Shown here: in pieces, positions 8,573-17,718 of the stretch
Layout of the letters: each line of letters opens with the position of its first letter
Position numbering within the stretch: the stretch's first letter is position 1
Origin: Allofournierella sp.
GTDB taxonomy: Bacteria; Bacillota; Clostridia; Oscillospirales; Ruminococcaceae
Direction of reading: 5' to 3'
DNA length: 64,000 bases
Assembly (NCBI GenBank): GCA_020025635.1
Contig: JAHHRU010000002.1
Location: 124,001 to 188,000 of the forward strand
The notes under the pieces: model-generated
What the model was told of the DNA's origin: nothing
Database searches by the model: none
The model's input: only the letters and a program-made list of their open reading frames with translations
Translations under genes and position numbers: made by a program

Positions 8573-10615
8573 ATGAAGCCGGATACGCCGGTCCAATATG
8601 TGAAAGGGGTCGGCCCCAAAACCGCCGAAAAGCTGGCCCGGCTGGGTGTTGCCACCCTTTCGGACCTTTTGGAGCTGTACCCCCGCCGCTATGTGGATTA
8701 CACCAGCCCCTGCCCGGCAGCCAGTGCCCCCTTTGATGCGGACACGGTGATTTTTGCCGAGGTGTGCTCCAAGGGCAGTGCGGTGCGCCTGCCTGGCGGG
8801 CGCACCATGATCCAGGCGCTGGCCGCCGATGACTCGGCCCCCCTTCACCTGACCTGGTTCAACACCCATTTTGCGGCCGACAGCCTGCGGGTGGGCGAAA
8901 GCTACTTTTTTGAAGGCCGGGTGCACGGCACCCTCACCCGCCGGGAAATGACCAACCCCATCGTGCGCACCGTAAAGCAGGTGGAATTTTCGCCCATGGC
9001 AGCGGTCTACCCGCAAACCGAGGGCCTTGGCTCCGGGCAGATCTCCCGCTTTATGGCAAGCGCTTTGGAAGCCGCCGACCCGATGCCGGAGCCGCTGCCC
9101 AAAGAGCTTCTTGAGCGGTACAAAATGCCGGACAAATGGACGGCCATCCAGAACATCCACCGGCCCAAAAGCCTCCAGCAGGCCGACAGCGCCCGCCGCC
9201 GGCTGGTTTTTGAGGAACTGTTCACCCTTCAGCTGGGCCTTTTGCTGCTGCGGGGCCGGGATATGGCCCGCACCGGGGCACCCATGCGCCCGGTGGATCT
9301 GGAGCCCTTCTGGAATGCGCTGCCCTTTTCGCCCACCGGCGCCCAGCGGCGGGCAAGCGGAGAGATCTGCGGCGATATGCAGGGCCCCTCTCCCATGAAC
9401 CGGCTTTTGCAGGGCGATGTGGGCAGCGGCAAAACGCTGGTTGCGGCGGCCGCCGCTTACATGGCCCACCAGAACGGCTGGCAAACCGCCCTGATGGCCC
9501 CCACCGAGGTGCTGGCCCGCCAGCATGCCGCCACTTTGCAGGACCTTTTGGCCCCCTTTGGCATCACCGTGGCCCTGCTTTCCGGCGGGATGAAGGCGGC
9601 CCCCCGCCGGGCGGCCCTGGGCGCCATCGCAAGCGGCGAAGCGGACCTGGTAGTGGGCACCCATGCGGTGATCGGCCAGCAGGTGGAGTTTTCCCGGCTG
9701 GGGCTTGTGATCGTGGACGAACAGCACCGGTTCGGGGTGCGCCAGCGGGGCCTTCTGGCCGACAAGGCCGACAAACCCCATGTTCTGGTCATGAGCGCAA
9801 CCCCCATTCCCCGAACGCTGGGGCTTCTGCTTTACGGGGATCTGGATATCTCCATTCTGGACGAACTGCCCCCCGGCCGCCAGCCGGTAAAGACCCGGGC
9901 CGTGAACGGCGACAAACGCCGGGCCATGTACGGCTTTTTGAATTCCGAAATCGAAGCGGGTCATCAGGTATACATCGTCTGCCCCCGTGTGGAGGACGGC
10001 GAAAACGACGGGCCCGATGCGCTGCAGTCGGTGAAGCGCTATTACACCGATGTGGCCCAGGCCCTTCTGCCCGGCCGCCGGGTGGGCCTGATGCACGGCA
10101 AGCTGCGCCCGGCCGAAAAGGAAGCGGTCATGTCCGCATTCAAAGCCGGCGAGCTGGATGCGCTGGTTTCCACCACGGTGATCGAGGTTGGCGTGGACGT
10201 TCCCAACGCCACCGTTATGGTGATCGAAAATGCCGAGCGCTACGGCCTTTCGGCTCTGCATCAGCTGCGGGGCCGGGTGGGCCGGGGTGCGTCCGAAAGC
10301 TGGTGCTTTCTGGTCAGCGATCATTCCGGTGAAGCCACCGCAGACCGGCTCCGCTTTCTGTGCCACACCCAGGACGGCTTTGAAATTGCCAAATACGACC
10401 TGGAAAACCGCGGCCCCGGCGATTTTTTCGGGAACCGCCAGCACGGCCTGCCCACCCTGCGGCTGGCCGATCTCTCGGCCGACACACGCACCCTGGAGGC
10501 TGCCCAGACCAGCGCCCGGCAGCTTTTGAGCCGGGACCCTGCCCTGAAAGCGCCGGAGCATGCTGCTTTGGCTGATCAGGTAAACCGGCTGTTCAGCCGC
10601 ACAGCACTCAACTGA
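8573..10615 (+). CDS. recG: ATP-dependent DNA helicase RecG
   Basis: A 680-residue RecG, the branch-migrating helicase that remodels stalled replication forks and recombination intermediates. The N-terminal helix-hairpin/OB wedge region starts PVQYVKGVGPKTAEKLARLGV. The helicase core shows Walker A GDVGSGKT (about 281-288), the DEQH box (about 381-384), MSATPIPRTL and the C-terminal HGKLRPAEKEAVM, STTVIEVGVDVPNA and QLRGRVGRG motifs. Length is normal. The ATG follows GGGGAGG (8559-8565). It has its own promoter and is followed 42 bases later by the lipid kinase gene. Confidence 0.97.
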   Translation: MKPDTPVQYVKGVGPKTAEKLARLGVATLSDLLELYPRRYVDYTSPCPAASAPFDADTVIFAEVCSKGSAVRLPGGRTMIQALAADDSAPLHLTWFNTHFAADSLRVGESYFFEGRVHGTLTRREMTNPIVRTVKQVEFSPMAAVYPQTEGLGSGQISRFMASALEAADPMPEPLPKELLERYKMPDKWTAIQNIHRPKSLQQADSARRRLVFEELFTLQLGLLLLRGRDMARTGAPMRPVDLEPFWNALPFSPTGAQRRASGEICGDMQGPSPMNRLLQGDVGSGKTLVAAAAAYMAHQNGWQTALMAPTEVLARQHAATLQDLLAPFGITVALLSGGMKAAPRRAALGAIASGEADLVVGTHAVIGQQVEFSRLGLVIVDEQHRFGVRQRGLLADKADKPHVLVMSATPIPRTLGLLLYGDLDISILDELPPGRQPVKTRAVNGDKRRAMYGFLNSEIEAGHQVYIVCPRVEDGENDGPDALQSVKRYYTDVAQALLPGRRVGLMHGKLRPAEKEAVMSAFKAGELDALVSTTVIEVGVDVPNATVMVIENAERYGLSALHQLRGRVGRGASESWCFLVSDHSGEATADRLRFLCHTQDGFEIAKYDLENRGPGDFFGNRQHGLPTLRLADLSADTRTLEAAQTSARQLLSRDPALKAPEHAALADQVNRLFSRTALN

Positions 10616-10657
10616 TCTTTTTAATCTTTTTACAAGTCCCGAAGGGAGGCTTTCGCC

Positions 10658-11551
10658 ATGTCAAACCGAAAAAAGCTTTTGCTGCTTTACAACCCCCGCT
10701 CCGGCCGGGCCCAGATCGCCCGCAGCCTGGATATCTTTTTCCAGAAATTCTGCAAAGCGGGCTGGGAGCCCACCGTTTATCCCATTCTGGAAGGCATGGA
10801 TGCGGAAAGCATCCTGCGTGAAACCGCCGGCACCCGCTACGATCTGGTTGTGTGCTGCGGAGGGGACGGCACCCTGCACCACACCATGAACGGGCTGATG
10901 CAGATGGAAAACGCCCCGGATCTTGGCTACATCCCCAGCGGCAGCACCAACGATTTTGCCTCCTCGCTGAACCTGGCCAAGGAGCCGGAGGCCGCCTGCG
11001 ACCTTATTCTGAACGGCACCCCGCACCCCATCGACGTGGGGGATTTTTCCGGCGAGACCTTCTGCTATGTGGCCGCCTTCGGCGCGTTCTCGGCGGTTTC
11101 CTATGAAACCCCCCAGGAAATGAAAAACGCCATGGGCCATCTCGCCTATATCATTGAGGGCATCCGTCAGCTGCCGCTGGGCCAGAAATACCCCGCCCGT
11201 GTGGAAGCAAACGGCCAGGTTTTTGAGGAGGACTTCCTTTTCTGCTCCATTTCCAACACCACCTACATCGGCGGCATCCCGCTGGACCGGGGGGTGGATG
11301 CCAGCCTGGACGACGGCAAATTTGAAGTTCTTCTCATAAAGGCCCCCAGCAACATGATGGAAGCAAACACGATCGCCGCAAAGCTTTTGGCCCGGGATTT
11401 CCAAAACCCCCAAGTGCAGCTGCTTCACACCGACCGGGTAACCGTGCGCTTTCCCAAACCCACCGCCTGGTCGCTGGACGGTGAATTTGGCGGAGAGGTT
11501 TCGGAGGTGACCGTCCAGGTTCAGCATGACCGGCTGAAGCTGGTATATTGA
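10658..11551 (+). CDS. Diacylglycerol kinase-family lipid kinase (YegS/BmrU type)
   Basis: A 297-residue soluble lipid kinase of the DAGK catalytic family. It has an N-terminal phosphate-binding LLYNPRSGR segment, the GGDGT nucleotide motif at about residues 68-72 and the downstream GYIPSGSTNDFASSL motif. The C-terminal beta-sandwich is intact (IPLDRGVDASLDDGKFEVLLIKA). Such enzymes phosphorylate diacylglycerol or related lipids to phosphatidate; the exact substrate is uncertain. GAAGGGAGG precedes the start. It probably shares the recG transcript and ends at a bidirectional terminator. Confidence 0.9.
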   Translation: MSNRKKLLLLYNPRSGRAQIARSLDIFFQKFCKAGWEPTVYPILEGMDAESILRETAGTRYDLVVCCGGDGTLHHTMNGLMQMENAPDLGYIPSGSTNDFASSLNLAKEPEAACDLILNGTPHPIDVGDFSGETFCYVAAFGAFSAVSYETPQEMKNAMGHLAYIIEGIRQLPLGQKYPARVEANGQVFEEDFLFCSISNTTYIGGIPLDRGVDASLDDGKFEVLLIKAPSNMMEANTIAAKLLARDFQNPQVQLLHTDRVTVRFPKPTAWSLDGEFGGEVSEVTVQVQHDRLKLVY

Positions 11552-11611
11552 TTTCCGGGCAGATTTATATACGAATAGTTATACAAAATCATTTTTATAC
11601 TAAACATCCAC

Positions 11612-11652
11612 AAAAAGCACCCTGTTTGGCTGATGCAAACAGGGTGCTTTTT
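11612..11652. terminator. Bidirectional terminator
   Basis: A perfect 17-bp stem (11612-11628 with 11636-11652) with A/T outer pairs, between the convergent lipid kinase and phosphoesterase genes. Confidence 0.9.
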
Positions 11653-11667
11653 CGATTTTTATAAAAT

Positions 11668-12333
11668 TCACTCAAGGGGCACCACATCCAAAAAGACGGC
11701 CTGCGCCTTTGTGGAAAGGACCAGATCCTTGTGGTAGCGGCCGAACAGCCACTTTTTGTAGTGTGCCTTCTGCCGGATCTGATCGAAGAAATTGTGAAGC
11801 CAGTTGGGCTGGCCCTGCATCAGCTGGGTGAACTCCAAAATCTGCTGGGGTGCATCATGGGTGAGGATATAATCCACATTCCCCTGCACGCTGCGCAGAT
11901 TGCTTGAGCAGTATTCCAGCTCGTCGGAGGTGGGCAGCTCCGAGCGCCACCAGTTCACGCCCTCTTCCCGGTCTTCCTTGTCCCAGCTTTCGGCTCCGCC
12001 AAAGCACAGAAGCTTCAGCCCGTCGATGTCCAAAATGCTGCCCCGCAGGATGTAATAAAGATTGCCGCCCAGATGCCGGGCCCTGCCGCCCTTATATTCC
12101 ACCACCGGGTATTCTTTGAGCATATCGAAGTTTTCATGGCAGCCATCAATGAACAAAAGCTGGTAGCGGCGCTTGGTGAGCCATTTCAAATTTTTGCGCT
12201 CGGCCTTTTCGCCGTTCCACAAAAAGCCAAAATCCCCCAAAACGATCAGGGTGTCCCGTTTTTTCAGCCGTTTGACTGCTTTTTCCTGAAACCGCTCGAT
12301 CTCACCGTGGATATCTCCGGTTACATAAACCAT
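11668..12333 (-). CDS. Metallophosphoesterase
   Basis: A 221-residue calcineurin-like phosphoesterase. It carries the metal-binding motifs GDIHG (residues 6-10), LGDFG (32-36), DGCHEN (where the family has GNH[ED]) and a late THDAP. The fold coordinates two metals and cleaves phosphoester bonds; the physiological substrate is not evident. The N-terminal MVYVTGDIHGEIERF resembles small Firmicutes phosphoesterases. It is a single gene, divergent from the D,D-carboxypeptidase gene. Confidence 0.88.
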   Translation of the reverse strand: MVYVTGDIHGEIERFQEKAVKRLKKRDTLIVLGDFGFLWNGEKAERKNLKWLTKRRYQLLFIDGCHENFDMLKEYPVVEYKGGRARHLGGNLYYILRGSILDIDGLKLLCFGGAESWDKEDREEGVNWWRSELPTSDELEYCSSNLRSVQGNVDYILTHDAPQQILEFTQLMQGQPNWLHNFFDQIRQKAHYKKWLFGRYHKDLVLSTKAQAVFLDVVPLE

Positions 12334-12364
12334 TGTGCTGCCTCGCTTTCCTTCCAGAAAACAC

Positions 12365-12393
12365 TTTATAAAGCCCTGAAAAGCTGGTATAAT
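12365..12393 (+). promoter_or_regulatory. Promoter of the D,D-carboxypeptidase gene
   Basis: TTTATA (12365-12370), a 17-base spacer, then a perfect TATAAT (12388-12393), about 95 bases upstream of the start codon. Confidence 0.65.
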
Positions 12394-12487
12394 ATAAGAT
12401 AACCCTTAGGGTCCTGAAGTGTTCGTGCCTGCCCGTTTGGGGCTGGTCCGTTTCTTTATTTTATCGCTTTTAGAGGGAAATGTCCAC

Positions 12488-13849
12488 ATGAAAAAATTCC
12501 TGTCCTGTCTTTTCTGCCTGCTCATTTTATCGGCCCTGCTGGCGGTTCCCGCCGGTGCCGTGGGCTTTGAGCCGCCCTTTGAAATTGCCGCACCCTGCGC
12601 TTATATCGTGAATACCGACAGCAACATCATCGTTTACGAAAAAAACAGCGAACAGCCGGTGAAAGCCGCCAGCCTGACCAAGGTGATGACGGCCATCATG
12701 CTTTTGGAAGCCCATGGCGACGAGCTGGACACCATTAAGATCGCTCCCGACCGCTCCATCCAGGACTATTTGTGGGTGCTCAGCGGCGGCAATGCCTCCA
12801 ATGCCGATATCCTGCCCGGGGAAGAGCACACCCTGCGCAACATGCTGTATGCCATGATGCTGCCCTCGGCCAACGAGGCTGCCATGGCTGTGGGCAAATA
12901 TCTGGGCAACGGCAACCAGCAGGCGTTTATCTATATGATGAACGCCCGCGCAAAGCAGCTGGGCTGCAAGGACACCGTTTTCACCGATGCCTGCGGCCTG
13001 GACCCGGGCAACATGACCACCGCCCGGGATATGTATCTGATCTTGCGCCATGCCATGAGCTTTGATGTGTTCCGGGAAGCGTGCGGCACCATCAAATACT
13101 TCATGGGCGATCTGCCTCGCTATACCTCAAGGGGCCTTATTTACAATGTCTTCACCACCAATATGATGATCGACACCGGCCGCGGCGCCGAGCTTTACCG
13201 AAAATACACCAAGGGCGGCAAGACCGGCAGCCTGGAGGACTGGCAGAACTTTGCCGGCTGGCACACCGGCGGCGAAGGCGGCGAAACCTATATTTCGGTG
13301 GTGCTCAACAGCCCCAAGAGCTGTTTCCCCTATGGGTACCCGAACAAATCCTCGGCGCTTTACGAAACCGGCCTTTTGATGGACTGGGTGTTCGAAAACT
13401 TTGCCATCCAGCCCGCCCTCAAAGCCGACGATGCCATTACCGAAGTGAAGGTGAAATACTCCACCGACGGCGACACCCTGATGCTTTGGCCCAAGGAGGA
13501 CCTTTACAGCATCCTGCCTTTGGGCACCGATGAAACCATCACCCAAAAGACCTTCCACCTGCCGGAATCTGTGGCGGCCCCCATCAAGGCCGGGGATGTG
13601 GTGGGCACCGTGTCGGTGTCCCTTTCCGGCGAAGTGATCGGCACGGTCGATCTGATCGCCGAGCGGGACATGGAGCGCAGCGAGATCCTGTACACCTTCT
13701 CCAAGATCGGCGAATTCTTCCAGAGCCTCTATTTCAAGGTGGTGCTGGTCCTTTCGGCCATTGCCGTGGTTCTTTATTTTATGCTGTACCTGTACTGGCT
13801 CAGCAAACGGAAAAAGAACAAAAACAAAATCCATCGGGATCTGTATTGA
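12488..13849 (+). CDS. D-alanyl-D-alanine carboxypeptidase (PBP5/DacF type)
   Basis: A 453-residue penicillin-binding D,D-carboxypeptidase that trims the terminal D-Ala of peptidoglycan stem peptides. A signal peptide covers about residues 1-24 (MKKFLSCLFCLLILSALLAVPAGA). The serine peptidase motifs are SLTK (62-65), SAN (127-129) and KTG (245-247). A beta-rich C-terminal domain and a C-terminal transmembrane segment (VVLVLSAIAVVLYFMLYLYW) follow, so it is anchored rather than released. The start at 12488 is preferred because the upstream codons lack a ribosome site and do not look like a signal peptide. Confidence 0.94.
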   Translation: MKKFLSCLFCLLILSALLAVPAGAVGFEPPFEIAAPCAYIVNTDSNIIVYEKNSEQPVKAASLTKVMTAIMLLEAHGDELDTIKIAPDRSIQDYLWVLSGGNASNADILPGEEHTLRNMLYAMMLPSANEAAMAVGKYLGNGNQQAFIYMMNARAKQLGCKDTVFTDACGLDPGNMTTARDMYLILRHAMSFDVFREACGTIKYFMGDLPRYTSRGLIYNVFTTNMMIDTGRGAELYRKYTKGGKTGSLEDWQNFAGWHTGGEGGETYISVVLNSPKSCFPYGYPNKSSALYETGLLMDWVFENFAIQPALKADDAITEVKVKYSTDGDTLMLWPKEDLYSILPLGTDETITQKTFHLPESVAAPIKAGDVVGTVSVSLSGEVIGTVDLIAERDMERSEILYTFSKIGEFFQSLYFKVVLVLSAIAVVLYFMLYLYWLSKRKKNKNKIHRDLY

Positions 13850-13889
13850 TTTCTTTTGAAACTTTCCATACAAGAAAGGAAAATCGCTT

Positions 13890-15347
13890 ATGCTGGACGC
13901 AAAACGCAATCTGACCACAATCATGGACTTTTATGAGCTGACCATGGCTGCCGGCTATCTGGAAGAGGGCTACGAAGACCAGATCAGTGTCTTTGATATG
14001 TTCTTCCGCCGCATTCCGGATGGCGGCGGCTTTGCCATCATGGCGGGCCTTGACACCTTCATCAACGCGCTGGAAAACCTCTCCTTCACCGAGGAGGACA
14101 TTTCCTTTTTGCGGGGCACCGGGGCTTTCAACGAACGCTTTCTTGAGTATCTTTCCAATTTCCGGCTGCACTGCAACATCTGGGCCATCCCGGAAGGCAC
14201 CCCCATCTTCCCGCAGGAGCCCATCGTAACGGTGGAGGGCCCCGCCATTGAGTGCCAGCTGCTGGAGACCCTTCTGCTGGTCACCTTCAACCATCAGTGC
14301 CTGATCGCCACCAAGGCGAACCGCATCGTGCGCAGCGCCCAGGGCCGCCCGGTCATGGAATTCGGCGCCCGCCGGGCCCAGGGGTACGATGCCGCCGTTT
14401 ACGGTGCCCGTGCCGCCTACATTGCGGGCTGCAGCTCCACCAGCTGCGTGATGGCTGCCCGTGATTTCGGCATCCCGGCCAGCGGCACCATGGCACACAG
14501 CTGGGTGCAGATGTTCCCCTCCGAATATGATGCCTTCCGCAAATACGCCGAGCTCTACCCGGACAACTGCCTGCTGCTGGTGGATACATACAATGTGACC
14601 AAAAGCGGCATCCCCAACGCCATCCGGGTATTCGATGAGGTGCTCAAGCCCCTGGGCAAGCGCCCGCTGGGCGTTCGCATCGACTCGGGCGATATTGCCT
14701 ATCTTTCCAAAAAGGCCCGCAAAATGCTGGACGAGGCCGGCTACCCGGACTGCAAGGTCTGTGCCTCCAACAGCCTGGATGAATACATCGTGCGGGATCT
14801 GATCCTGCAGGGTGCCGCTGTGGAAAGCTTCGGCATCGGCGAAAACCTGATCACCGCAAAAAGCGACCCTGTGTTCGGCGGGGTGTACAAGCTGGCTGCC
14901 GTGAAAGCGGCCGACGGCAGCTACATTCCCAAAATCAAGGTGAGCGAGAGCACCGAAAAGCTCACCACCCCCCTTTTGAAGAAGGTGTGGCGCATCTACG
15001 ACAAATACACCGGCAAGGCCATGGCCGATTATGTGACCATTTTTGATGAGGAAGTGGATGCGGAAAAAGGCCTGACCCTGTTTGATCCCCTGCAAACCTG
15101 GAAGCAGCGGGTCTACCAGAACTGCACCGCAAAGTGCATCACCACCCCCATTTACGAAAACGGCAGGCTGGTTTATGAACGGCCCTCCGCCACCCAGATC
15201 CGGGATTTCTGCAAACAGCAGATCGACGGCCTGTGGGAGGAAATGCGCCGCTTTGAGTATCCCCACCGGTATTATGTGGACCTTTCGGAAAAACTCTGGA
15301 CCTGCCGGCGCCAGCTGCTGGAAGAGGTCACCCGCGAAAACAGCTGA
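13890..15347 (+). CDS. pncB: Nicotinate phosphoribosyltransferase
   Basis: A 485-residue nicotinate phosphoribosyltransferase, which joins nicotinate to PRPP to give nicotinate mononucleotide in NAD salvage. Recognisable blocks are LTTIMDFYELTMAAGYLEEG at the N-terminus, VMEFGARRAQGYDAAVYGARAAYIAGCSSTS, SGTMAHSWVQMF (with the catalytic-region His) and LGVRIDSGDIAYLSKKAR. Length is typical of the Firmicutes form. AGAAAGGAAAA precedes the ATG. It follows the carboxypeptidase gene by 40 bases and may share its transcript. Confidence 0.95.
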   Translation: MLDAKRNLTTIMDFYELTMAAGYLEEGYEDQISVFDMFFRRIPDGGGFAIMAGLDTFINALENLSFTEEDISFLRGTGAFNERFLEYLSNFRLHCNIWAIPEGTPIFPQEPIVTVEGPAIECQLLETLLLVTFNHQCLIATKANRIVRSAQGRPVMEFGARRAQGYDAAVYGARAAYIAGCSSTSCVMAARDFGIPASGTMAHSWVQMFPSEYDAFRKYAELYPDNCLLLVDTYNVTKSGIPNAIRVFDEVLKPLGKRPLGVRIDSGDIAYLSKKARKMLDEAGYPDCKVCASNSLDEYIVRDLILQGAAVESFGIGENLITAKSDPVFGGVYKLAAVKAADGSYIPKIKVSESTEKLTTPLLKKVWRIYDKYTGKAMADYVTIFDEEVDAEKGLTLFDPLQTWKQRVYQNCTAKCITTPIYENGRLVYERPSATQIRDFCKQQIDGLWEEMRRFEYPHRYYVDLSEKLWTCRRQLLEEVTRENS

Positions 15348-15405
15348 TTTTTCATTCATAAAATATTCATCCCCCGGGCACACTAGCTGCCAGGGGGATG
15401 TTTTT

Positions 15406-15801
15406 ATGTTGGAAAAAGTATCATTGTTCTGTGTCGGAGCCCTTGGCTATGGGGGGCTCGAGCTTCTTTACCGGGGGCACACCCACTGGACCATGCTGCT
15501 GGCAGGCGGCATCTGCATGCTCTGCCTGTATGCACTGAACCAGAGGCTTTCCGGCTGGCCGCTGCTGATGCGGTGCGCTGCGGGAGCCGCTCTCATCACC
15601 ACCGTTGAGTTCAGCTTTGGGCTGGTGTTCAACCGCTGGCTTCACCTGGCCGTTTGGGATTATTCGGCCTGCTGGGGCAATCTTCTGGGGCAGATCTGCC
15701 CGTTTTACTCCTTTTTGTGGTTTCTTCTGTGCATCCCGCTGTTTTTCTGTTTTTCCTATGCGCAGAAAGCCCCACACCCGCACAGACACCCGCTGTTTTA
15801 A
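15406..15801 (+). CDS. Putative ABC-transporter type IV (CmpB-like) membrane protein
   Basis: A 131-residue membrane protein with about four hydrophobic segments. Its central part (TTVEFSFGLVFNRWLHLAVWDYSACWGNLLGQICPFYSFLWFLLCIPLFF) matches the pattern of the CmpB-like family annotated as putative ABC-transporter type IV. Despite that name no transport activity is established for the family. The ATG at 15406 is preceded by a G-rich stretch at 15392-15396. It is a stand-alone gene between pncB and the pst locus. Confidence 0.75.
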   Translation: MLEKVSLFCVGALGYGGLELLYRGHTHWTMLLAGGICMLCLYALNQRLSGWPLLMRCAAGAALITTVEFSFGLVFNRWLHLAVWDYSACWGNLLGQICPFYSFLWFLLCIPLFFCFSYAQKAPHPHRHPLF

Positions 15802-15808
15802 TTTTTGG

Positions 15809-15846
15809 AACCGGTGCCGGCCGCAAAGCCAGGCGCCGGTTTTGCT
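15809..15846 (+). terminator. Likely terminator upstream of the pst operon
   Basis: An interrupted inverted repeat with arms AACCGGTGCC and GGCGCCGGTT, followed by TTGCTTT. Confidence 0.5.
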
Positions 15847-15856
15847 TTACATGGAT

Positions 15857-15884
15857 TTTACAATTCTTTGATAACAGATTTGAC
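15857..15884 (+). promoter_or_regulatory. Possible Pho box (PhoP/PhoB-type operator) before pstS
   Basis: Three hexamers in the style of the Firmicutes PhoP box TT(A/T/C)A(C/T)A are spaced exactly 11 bases apart: TTTACA (15857), TTGATA (15868) and TTTGAC (15879). They precede pstS by 75-100 bases, and a PhoB-type regulator is encoded in the same locus. The third repeat matches poorly. Confidence 0.4.
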
Positions 15885-15956
15885 CTTGCCCGTGTATCCT
15901 ATACCTGTAACCAAAAATCACAATAAAACTTCCATTTGAAAAAGGAGGACTTCAAA

Positions 15957-16772
15957 ATGAATTCTGTAAAAAAAGCAGCTGTTTTTGCCCTTACTGCGGC
16001 CCTTGCCGCAGCCTGCTTTGCGGGCTGTGCCGGCGGCGGCACCTCGGCGGTTGCCACCGACGGTTCCACCTCGATGGAAAAGGTCATCGGCACCCTGGGC
16101 GAAGCCTTTGAACAGGAAAACAGCGGTGTGACCTTTACATACAATCCCACCGGCTCCGGCTCCGGCATCAAGGCCGTTCGGGAGGGCCGCTGCGACATCG
16201 GCCTTTCCAGCCGGGCCCTCAAGGAGGAAGAAATCGCCTCGGGCCTTACCGAAACGGCCCTTGCCTATGACGGAATTGCCATCATCGTTCACCCGGACAA
16301 CCCGGTTTTTGACCTGAGCCTTGAAGAAATTGCCGACATCTATACCGGCAAAATCACAAACTGGAGCGATGTGGGCGGCACCGACGGCGAGATCGTTTTG
16401 ATCGGCCGTGAAGCCGGCAGCGGCACACGGGACGGTTTTGAAGCCATCACCGGCACCGCCGAAGCCTGCAAATACCGCCAGGAGCTCACCTCCACCGGCG
16501 ATGTGATCACCACCGTTTCCGGCAACCCCAACGCCATCGGCTATGCTTCCCTTGCATCGGTAAAGGACAGCGTGAAAGTGCTTTCGGTGTCCGGTGTGGC
16601 TCCCACTCAGGACTCGGTAAAAGACGGCAGCTATGCGGTGCAGCGCCCGTTCATGCTCATCACCAAAACCGACACGGCCCTTTCCCCCGCTGCGAAAAAA
16701 TTCTTTGACTTTGCGCTTTCCCAGGATGCGGCCCCGCTGATTGCCAGCGCCGGCGCAGTTTCGGCAAACTAA
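15957..16772 (+). CDS. pstS: Phosphate ABC transporter substrate-binding lipoprotein PstS
   Basis: A 271-residue phosphate-binding lipoprotein. The signal peptide MNSVKKAAVFALTAALAAACFAGC ends in a lipobox Cys. The binding motifs of PstS are present: DGSTSMEKVIGTLGEAF, TYNPTGSGSGIKAVREGRCDIGLSSR, and GREAGSGTRDGFE near the middle. The protein captures phosphate outside the membrane for PstCA. The ATG at 15957 follows AAAGGAGG (15941-15948). It is first in pstSCAB-phoU-phoBR. Confidence 0.95.
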   Translation: MNSVKKAAVFALTAALAAACFAGCAGGGTSAVATDGSTSMEKVIGTLGEAFEQENSGVTFTYNPTGSGSGIKAVREGRCDIGLSSRALKEEEIASGLTETALAYDGIAIIVHPDNPVFDLSLEEIADIYTGKITNWSDVGGTDGEIVLIGREAGSGTRDGFEAITGTAEACKYRQELTSTGDVITTVSGNPNAIGYASLASVKDSVKVLSVSGVAPTQDSVKDGSYAVQRPFMLITKTDTALSPAAKKFFDFALSQDAAPLIASAGAVSAN

Positions 16773-16846
16773 ACAACCGGAAGCCGGTGGTTTTCCTCAT
16801 AAAGCCGCCGGCTTTTTCCGGGTTATGCGGGAAAGGAAATTTTAGG

Positions 16847-17716
16847 ATGAAGCATAAAAAGCAGTTTTTTGAAACCTTTGTTCACGGTATTTTTCTTTTG
16901 CTGGGCCTTGTCACGGTGGGCTGTGTCCTTCTGATCACACTGTATCTGATTTTTGCCGGCATTCCGGCCATCCGTGAAATCGGTCTGTTCTCATTTTTGC
17001 TGGGCGATACCTGGGCTTCCACCGCCCAACAGCCTTCTTTCGGCATCCTGCCGTTTATCCTCACCAGCGTATACGGCACCGCCGGCGCCATCCTGCTGGG
17101 GGTTCCCATCGGCTTTTTGAGTGCGGTCTACCTGGCAAAGCTGGCCCCCGGCCCCGTTAAAAAGGCGGTATCCGCCGCTGTGAGCCTTTTGGCCGGCATC
17201 CCCTCGGTCGTGTACGGCCTGGTGGGCATGATGGTTCTGGTTCCGGCCATCCGCAGGGTGTTCCGCCTTCCCGACGGGGCCAGCCTGCTGGCCGCCATCG
17301 TTGTTCTGGGCATCATGATCCTGCCCTCCATCATCAGCGTTTCCATCACCGCACTGGAAGCGGTTCCCAAGGAATATGAGGATGCATCCCTCGCACTTGG
17401 GGCCACCCCCACCGAAACCTATTTCCGGGTATCGGTCCCGGCGGCAAAAAGCGGCATCGCCGCAGCAGTGGTGCTGGGGGTGGGCCGTGCCATCGGCGAG
17501 GCAATGGCCGTTATGATGGTTTCCGGCAATGCACCGAATATGCCTTCGCTTTTTCAGAGCGTGCGCTTTCTCACAACCGCCGTTGCCAGCGAAATGTCCT
17601 ATTCCAGCGGACTTCAGCAGCAGGCCCTGTTCTCCATTGCGCTGGTATTGTTCCTGTTTATCACGCTGATCAATGCTGTGCTCAACTTCTTTTTGAAGCA
17701 CAGCCGGGAGGAATGA
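16847..17716 (+). CDS. pstC: Phosphate ABC transporter permease PstC
   Basis: A 289-residue permease with about six transmembrane helices. The cytoplasmic EAA-type loop EAVPKEYEDASLALGATPTETYFRVSVPAAKSGI contacts PstB, and PSVVYGLVGMMVLVP is typical of PstC. It pairs with PstA to form the phosphate channel. The start at 16847 (MKHKKQFFETFVHG) follows AAAGGA at 16832-16837 and leaves a 74-base gap after pstS that holds a hairpin (ACCGGAAGCCGGTGG). Confidence 0.94.
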   Translation: MKHKKQFFETFVHGIFLLLGLVTVGCVLLITLYLIFAGIPAIREIGLFSFLLGDTWASTAQQPSFGILPFILTSVYGTAGAILLGVPIGFLSAVYLAKLAPGPVKKAVSAAVSLLAGIPSVVYGLVGMMVLVPAIRRVFRLPDGASLLAAIVVLGIMILPSIISVSITALEAVPKEYEDASLALGATPTETYFRVSVPAAKSGIAAAVVLGVGRAIGEAMAVMMVSGNAPNMPSLFQSVRFLTTAVASEMSYSSGLQQQALFSIALVLFLFITLINAVLNFFLKHSREE

Positions 17717-17718
17717 CC

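Noticed and set aside
6355..10561. Long minus-strand frames (664 and 676 codons) opposite fakA and recG
   Set aside because: Shadows of strongly biased coding sequence; no ribosome sites and no protein-like pattern.
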